Below, piece by piece: positions 25,801 to 29,659 of a DNA stretch of 29,659 bases. The stretch's first letter is position 1. Every line of letters begins with the position of its first letter. The notes below the pieces were generated by a model. The model worked only from the letters and a program-made list of their open reading frames with translations, was not told the DNA's origin and ran no database searches. Source of the DNA: ARS98 sp030744725 (GTDB lineage Bacteria; Planctomycetota; Planctomycetia; Pirellulales; Pirellulaceae); the NCBI GenBank assembly GCA_030744725.1, contig JASLPZ010000035.1, forward strand, positions 1-29,659, written 5' to 3'. The translations under genes were made by a program, and so were the position numbers.

Positions 25801-28110
25801 GGTCAAGGGACCAGCCACGCTAACAATGCTGCTGTCGTATAAGACGTCCAAGTAGGCCGAGAAGACTCCGCCATCCTGTGGATTTGGAAGCGCGCGAACA
25901 TCGTCGACAAAGACGCTCAACAGTAATTCGTCGCCGGTTTTGACGAGATTATTTGCCGAAAGAGGCTGACCGTCCTTGGTGACATCAAGGTGAAAGAGGA
26001 TAACGACTGGTTCCTGAACATCAACCGAAAACAACTGCGTGCTCGAGTTTCCTGTCCGGTCGGTGGCTCGGACAGCGAATGCATTGGCACCGACATCGCC
26101 AACGCCCGGTGTCCAGCCGAAGGTACCGGTCACCGGGTTGATCACGGGTTCACCCACGACCGGGGGGACAGGGACACCCGTCGTGGGATCGACGATTACG
26201 TAGGAAGCGCCGACCCCCGCTTCGTCGTCGGTGTCGACGTTGTAGGTGTAGGCTTCGTCGGCGATCGTAGTCGTGGGTGCCGTCGACGTGAAATTCGGCC
26301 CGACGGAGTCGACCGCGATGTTCAAGGACGTCGAATTGCCGAATGCGCCGCCGACCGATTGCACGGCTGAGATTTGGTGGGGGCCGTCGGAGATTGTGGT
26401 TGCGCCGTCGAGCGTAAGCGTGACGCTGTCCGTAGTAGCTACCTGCGTGGCGAACAGCACGCCATCGACACGCAACTCGACAGTCGCGCCGACCGTGACA
26501 CCAGTCACAGTAAATTGCGGTGCAGTAGCCGGCGAACTGTTATTAAAATTTGTCTGATCATCGGAATCGCTGACACCGCTGTCCGTCGCCGCGACCAAGT
26601 CGACTGCTGTCGGTGTCCCAACGCCGACGTTGCCGAAATCGCGACCGGTTAGCTCGCCGCCGATATCCACGGTCACCGAATAGAAATCGGGATTCTGCGG
26701 CAGCGTTTGTGAAAAACCAGTGGCGGGAACTTCGCGAATCGAGTGAGTTCCGGCGGCCAATCGCAACAGATAGTTACCGTCTACATCGGTTACGTCCGAG
26801 ACTTCACCGTCATCCAGGGCGCCGTTTCCATTTGCGTCGCTGAAGATCGTAAAACCTTGCAGACCGGGTTCGCCGGTGTCGTGAACGCCATCTCCGTCCA
26901 GGTCATTGAACTTCATACCGCGAACCAGGCCCTCACCCTGGATCGCCTGGAACGCGACCATTTCTCCATCCGCGGTGTACGGGACGTTGTCGAATACTGA
27001 AAAACTGCCAGTACCATTGTTGCTAGGATCGACATCCACATTCGTCAGCGCGATGATCTGATTGATCGGCGCAGAGGCAACCGCTGTTCCCACCGGTGTC
27101 GCCGCCCCTAACGCCAAGGCAAAGACGGTAAACCCCTGGGCGTCCAAACCGGAGTTGTTGCCATCATTGTAAAAGAACTCGCTCGTGGCACCCGCGCTGT
27201 TCTTAGCCATCGAAATCGTACCGATCGTATTCGAGCGATCACCTGGCATACGTTCATCGGGAATCGGATTGAACGTCGGAATGTGATGTTCGAAGTCGCC
27301 CGTCGCGGGATTAAATGCCCCTTGGATTTCAGCGATGTCTGTGGTGGTCAGGCTGGTCGGACGAAAACCACCGCCCTGCAGAACAAAGCCTAAGTCATTG
27401 CGGTGAAAAATGCTTCCAATGAATCCGTTGGAGTCCACGCCACCATTGACGTAGCGGAGGTAGTTGGTAACCGTAGCTGGCGCTTCGTCTCGCAGTAGCA
27501 AGACCGGCGCACTGCCGGCATTGGTATCGAGCGTAATGACGGGGTTGTTTCCGTATGTGAGTACGATGTTGTCGCCGTCGTGGATCTGATAGTGGGCAAA
27601 ATGATCTTCCAAGCGCGACCCGTTGACGTAAGCCTGGAGCGTGTTGTTATCGTCAACAACGCGATCAAGAAGTTGCGTATCCGTCAGGATAGCATTGGGG
27701 TTGTTGCCCACGCTTCCTGCGTTGTTCTGCCACACGTCGAAAAAGTCGCCCAAGGTGACAAAGTCCGTTGGCTGTGCGCCCGCGGGCTCCAAGTGCAACC
27801 GGTTTGGATCACCGTCATGCGTGTGAATGAAGCTGGTGAAGTTCGCGCCATCGATGCCTATATCGTCGGCGATCGCCACCAGTTCGGAATCGACGTAGAT
27901 GGCCAAGTCTGCATGAAGGTCAAAGGCCTGCGTCGGATCGTAATTCGGATCGACGTTGTGTGGTCCGTTGTCGCCGTGCAACATCAAGCGGGATTCGAGC
28001 GATTCGAAGCGGCGGGAACTAGAATGGTGCCGCGCTGCGCGTCGTCTCTTGCCCATTTGCAACAAGTTGCGAAGTGACTTCCGTCCAAAACGGCGTGGGG
28101 CGTTCTTCAT
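22810..28110 (-). CDS. Giant surface protein: LEPR-XLL-type N-terminus, cyclophilin domain, cadherin-like and SdrD-B-like repeats
   Basis: The 1766-residue product is probably exported and cell-surface bound. A very basic N-terminus (1-34) leads into FESLESRLML (35-44), the planctomycete LEPR-XLL motif, used instead of a classical signal peptide. Residues 60-188 form a small domain with FIHTHDGD and LGDFFDVW. Residues about 190-350 are a cyclophilin-type peptidyl-prolyl isomerase: EAPATVTNYLRYV, IFHRNDLGFVLQGGGF, GTISMAKNSAGATSEFFYN. An SdrD-B-like module with Ca-binding-like Asp repeats (394-500), Ig-like segments (530-700) and a cohesin-like segment (700-860) follow. Three tandem cadherin-like repeats start with DPPTAIDD, DPPTAVAD and DAPTANDD (about 977-1285). 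A second SdrD-B-like module (1285-1400) and a Thr/Pro/Gly linker with 7-residue repeats close it. ATG 28110 has only a weak AGAG site. Foldase activity is inferred from motifs. Confidence 0.88.
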   Translation of the reverse strand: MKNAPRRFGRKSLRNLLQMGKRRRAARHHSSSRRFESLESRLMLHGDNGPHNVDPNYDPTQAFDLHADLAIYVDSELVAIADDIGIDGANFTSFIHTHDGDPNRLHLEPAGAQPTDFVTLGDFFDVWQNNAGSVGNNPNAILTDTQLLDRVVDDNNTLQAYVNGSRLEDHFAHYQIHDGDNIVLTYGNNPVITLDTNAGSAPVLLLRDEAPATVTNYLRYVNGGVDSNGFIGSIFHRNDLGFVLQGGGFRPTSLTTTDIAEIQGAFNPATGDFEHHIPTFNPIPDERMPGDRSNTIGTISMAKNSAGATSEFFYNDGNNSGLDAQGFTVFALALGAATPVGTAVASAPINQIIALTNVDVDPSNNGTGSFSVFDNVPYTADGEMVAFQAIQGEGLVRGMKFNDLDGDGVHDTGEPGLQGFTIFSDANGNGALDDGEVSDVTDVDGNYLLRLAAGTHSIREVPATGFSQTLPQNPDFYSVTVDIGGELTGRDFGNVGVGTPTAVDLVAATDSGVSDSDDQTNFNNSSPATAPQFTVTGVTVGATVELRVDGVLFATQVATTDSVTLTLDGATTISDGPHQISAVQSVGGAFGNSTSLNIAVDSVGPNFTSTAPTTTIADEAYTYNVDTDDEAGVGASYVIVDPTTGVPVPPVVGEPVINPVTGTFGWTPGVGDVGANAFAVRATDRTGNSSTQLFSVDVQEPVVILFHLDVTKDGQPLSANNLVKTGDELLLSVFVDDVRALPNPQDGGVFSAYLDVLYDSSIVSVAGPLTYGDAYTGGQQNNTSAPGIIDMAGAFSGSITPLGQGERLLWSVPLNVIGSGTVTLVGEPTTDPNDPGDVGQTPQFDAGVYNAGDSRFDDPVGPSANPSFGTMQFVNATVNVDARFGIVNIEFQPEEDSADNPISIADVTNNPLSLNLTFVGTPTAEHGTVTFNSESTELRYTPDADYTGADSISFDVTDGEDTLTGSQSLFVFNLNDPPTAIDDTVDVDEDTLEPAFIDVLANDLADPDPDTEKGRFRVDSVQTTSTQGGSVAIAGVGLGVTYLPAADFIGEDTFTYTMSDRDPVDPQFSTATVTVTVKDINDPPTAVADRFGDSPDLIPEDSVDVVLDVMENDSSAPDQDEVIRVVAAGFTQPLNGTVTLSSSGEVLYTPNPDFFGEDTFSYTITDDDPVDPRTASTSVVVVVSPGNDAPTANDDTGLTVTQDTSENSLDLLGNDSFAPDTDETLTITGVSNVTAGAIVEIASDGLSVRYTPVAGFLGTDTFTHTISDGNGGTDTALATIEVVEFMPGSLSGFVYVDANDNGVRETTERLLDGVTITLTGTDLFGAVNRTTQTAVDGSYSFGSLAPGDFVITQTQPAEDLDGDGIPLLDGKDTPGSQGGVAGKDAQGNDTFTVTLAEGVDGTDNNFGEIKGRTIDVTLGDSGGDKLFEFDIRLLEDGQAVRPVERTDFNSQANFLGVLPGAYQVQVSGPFLLNGAADVVVGDQGAVVTVGIGEPAIDPVYPTYLDSLSSRSSSFANVAVGLAEQHWLALGPEWQDANNVQIQMAAGGDAVSLTIDDAEGTFQGTIPNTNGMLNILNQLPDGTSRIRLNGRPAEFKALLTQVNTNGSGEGEAPPLTGGSPTPTVGFPTLIGGSPTLTGSSPTPTGGQTQTPPPILQPVFSPPEPVTLTTLDTTRTTSDLSLSSLDVGEGESGNTLIHSTHDFDDHHREDAVDVAIAVLAAPVEPTDTGHTLAPVDGDSEELLGALDRAFEELAEGTLVDALGALLVS
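23186..23269. repeat. Four tandem 21-bp repeats inside the giant surface protein gene
   Basis: Imperfect units such as ggcgttggggaactgccagtc start at 23186, 23207, 23228 and 23249. On the coding strand they specify the 7-residue repeats TGGSPTP, TVGFPTL, IGGSPTL and TGSSPTP, a flexible wall-spanning-type linker. Copy number should be variable by slippage without changing the frame. Confidence 0.85.
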
Positions 28111-28717
28111 CTTGATCTCTGTTCCTCTCGAAGTGCCTCAAAGATGTGCCAATTCTCAGAATAGGCAGGTTGGCAAAGACTGTCAGCAAATCAGGAGCCG
28201 ATTCTCCTGTTTGCCCAGATTTGCGTGCCGGTAAAACTCATATCACTCACAATCCTTCGGCTCGGCAGTTTTCGTAGATTCCTGATTTTTGGACTGAATG
28301 GAAAAATCAAATCGTTACTTGCTTCACTTTTTCGACTCAGTAGCGCCATTTCACAGTGACGACGAGGGGCTGAACTCCTCAGCGACGGCTCTGCTTTGTT
28401 TGTTGCGCCGAGAATGTTAGGATTTGATATCAAAGGAGTTGCGACCTGCCAAACCCTGCCGAAGGGATGTTAGCTTTGCGCGTTTTTTGGCCAAATCCTT
28501 GTTTGAACCAACCTGTTTGACGCAATTGGTCGAATCTGTGTTCCCTGCAAAATCCAACCTTCGCCAGAATGAAAGATGGATTCGCGTCTCTCTGCGGAGG
28601 CGTCACATCCGAGAGGCTCATTGCCAGCAACAGGGGTAGCGTTTACGCAACACACGTTTGCATCACGAAACACATCATCGATAGGTCATTACGAGACAAT
28701 TGCGGGAGAATTACAGC
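28111..28717. other. 607-base divergent intergenic region, giant surface protein / sirtuin
   Basis: No gene is supported here; the open frames (28191-28433 minus, 28424-28639 plus, 28430-28673 minus) lack ribosome sites and recognisable products. The region holds a strong hairpin (28186-28214), a perfect 12-bp palindrome TTTGATATCAAA (28423-28434), and the sirtuin ribosome site GGGAG (28704-28708). It must contain promoters for both flanking genes, but I find no pair of hexamers at proper spacing. Confidence 0.6.
28186..28214. promoter_or_regulatory. Strong hairpin upstream of the giant surface protein
   Basis: GCAAA-T-CAGGAG pairs with CTCCTG-TTTGC: 11 pairs with one bulged T and a 6-base loop. 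No T-run follows on either strand, so it is not a standard terminator. It lies 76-104 bases before ATG 28110 and could be in the leader RNA or a protein-binding site. Confidence 0.45.
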
Positions 28718-29458
28718 ATGTTGGCTGAAATTGCCCATTGGCTGCAGGCGTCGTCTTCGACGGTAGCCTTCTCCGGAGCGGGAATCAGCACGGAAAGCGG
28801 AATTCCCGATTTCCGTTCTCCTGGTGGGATTTGGGCGACATCTCAGCCGGTCTATTTCGACGACTTCCTCGCCAGCGCCGATGCCCGCCGCGAATACTGG
28901 CGCCAAAAGTCGATTGCCCATCGAGATTTTGCCGACGCTCAGCCAAATCTCGGGCACCGAGTCCTTGCCAGATGGGAGCAATCCGGACATCTCGAGACGA
29001 TCATCACCCAGAACATTGATGGCCTTCATCAGATCGCCGGCAGCCGATCGGTTTGCGAGCTACATGGTACGGCGCGATCCGTTGTCTGCTTGGACTGCGC
29101 CGAACGGTTTCCGGACGTCGAGAGTCTTGTTAACGAGTTTCTGGCGACGGACCAGCCGCCGTCGTGTCCGGATTGTGGCGGCATCATGAAGCATGCGACC
29201 GTTTCGTTTGGCCAGTCGCTGCCGACAGACGTGCTCGATACAGCGACACAGGCCAGCCAGCGAGCCGATCTATTCCTGGCAATGGGATCGTCATTGGTCG
29301 TCCAGCCGGCAGCCAGCCTTCCCGCAATGGCAAAAGAGCAGGGCGCACGACTCGTGATTGTCAATCGTGATCCAACTCCCTTGGACGATCAGGCCGATGC
29401 CGTGATTCACGCATCGATCGGCGAGACACTCGAAGAACTTGATCAGTTGATTTCATAA
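28718..29458 (+). CDS. Sirtuin, NAD-dependent protein deacylase (SIR2 family)
   Basis: The 246-residue cytosolic enzyme removes acyl groups from lysines using NAD+. NAD-binding motifs are FSGAGISTESGIPDFR (18-33) and TQNIDGLH (about 97-104). The catalytic His is H116 in ELHGT. The zinc-binding cysteines are C124 and C127 (CLDC) and C150 and C153 (CPDC). The later GSSLVVQPAASLP and LVIVNRDPTPLD are typical of the Rossmann half. Length matches bacterial CobB-type sirtuins. ATG 28718 was chosen because GGGAG lies 9 bases upstream. The downstream small gene starts 15 bases after the stop, so the pair is probably co-transcribed. Substrate acyl preference is not clear: I do not see the Tyr-Arg pair of desuccinylases placed unambiguously. 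Confidence 0.95.
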   Translation: MLAEIAHWLQASSSTVAFSGAGISTESGIPDFRSPGGIWATSQPVYFDDFLASADARREYWRQKSIAHRDFADAQPNLGHRVLARWEQSGHLETIITQNIDGLHQIAGSRSVCELHGTARSVVCLDCAERFPDVESLVNEFLATDQPPSCPDCGGIMKHATVSFGQSLPTDVLDTATQASQRADLFLAMGSSLVVQPAASLPAMAKEQGARLVIVNRDPTPLDDQADAVIHASIGETLEELDQLIS

Positions 29459-29473
29459 CGAAAGGAAGACATC

Positions 29474-29659
29474 ATGGTCGATCCGGAAGCCACGCCTATG
29501 CCCGAACCTCCCTCGAAAGAGGATCTCCGATTGGCGATGAAGGCATTCCGCAAACGTCTCAAGCTAACACGTTTGGACGACGAATCCCGGATGGGCTACG
29601 GCCCCACATCCTCCGGGCAAAAGTCGCGAGTTGCTGCAATTACACCGCCTAACCAGTTT
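29474..29659 (+). CDS. Small hypothetical protein, truncated by right edge
   Basis: ATG 29474 follows an AAAGGAAG ribosome site 5 bases upstream and lies 15 bases after the sirtuin stop. The frame is open for 62 codons to the window end. The translation begins MVDPEATPMPEPPSKEDLRL and continues with a basic segment (MKAFRKRLKLTRLDDESR) and GYGPTSSGQ. It is soluble and highly charged, with no signal or membrane segment. I do not recognise the family. Tight spacing suggests co-expression with the sirtuin. Confidence 0.75.
   Translation, partial: MVDPEATPMPEPPSKEDLRLAMKAFRKRLKLTRLDDESRMGYGPTSSGQKSRVAAITPPNQF

Noticed and set aside
28191..28673. Possible small genes in the gap before the sirtuin
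   Set aside because: They start at TTG or poorly supported codons, lack ribosome sites, and their products show no recognisable features.

Overview
The window looks like chromosomal DNA of a planctomycete, most likely a Pirellulales-type bacterium. That assignment is inferred from gene content: a very large surface protein with the LEPR-XLL-type N-terminal motif, a PVC-type CxxCH heme-binding dehydrogenase, a Tat-targeted Gfo/Idh/MocA oxidoreductase, a sulfatase, a PQQ-type beta-propeller protein and a zinc-ribbon membrane protein. I see no rRNA, tRNA, CRISPR array, insertion sequence or phage gene.

Layout. Positions 1-522 (minus) hold the start of a membrane protein that runs off the left edge. 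Then come a secreted beta-propeller protein (732-2000, plus), a stand-alone RNA polymerase alpha C-terminal-domain protein (2080-2343, minus) and a PcrA/UvrD helicase (2671-5055, plus). From 5152 to 13039 the minus strand carries a YhaN/Rad50-like ATPase fused to two DUF4332 domains, a Tat-exported oxidoreductase, a 69-residue hypothetical protein and the CxxCH dehydrogenase. A short plus-strand block (13353-15379) has a zinc-ribbon membrane protein and an HD phosphohydrolase. Everything from 28110 down to 15380 is on the minus strand: the 1766-residue surface protein, a CorA-like membrane protein, a thioredoxin-fold protein interrupted by an in-frame TGA, a sulfatase, and a three-gene sodium-pumping oxaloacetate decarboxylase operon (gamma, beta, alpha). 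The right edge (28718-29659, plus) has a sirtuin and the start of a small protein.

The most striking signal is at 20478-21773. An exported thioredoxin-fold protein of 431 codons carries a single in-frame TGA at codon 181, in a W-A-S-W-(TGA)-F-C-R context where the redox-active residue belongs. A perfect 6-bp hairpin with a G-containing 5-nt loop starts 14 nt after it and fits the published rules for bacterial SECIS elements. This is most simply read as a selenocysteine protein that ordinary gene calling would split in two.

How the genes fit together: the secreted or exported enzymes (sulfatase, CxxCH dehydrogenase, Gfo/Idh/MocA, beta-propeller protein) fit the degradation of sulfated marine-type polysaccharides. 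The decarboxylase operon would couple oxaloacetate decarboxylation to Na+ export, which also suggests a sodium-containing habitat. The helicase and the ATPase-DUF4332 fusion belong to DNA maintenance, and the alpha-CTD protein to transcription. These links are inference from families, not from measured co-regulation.
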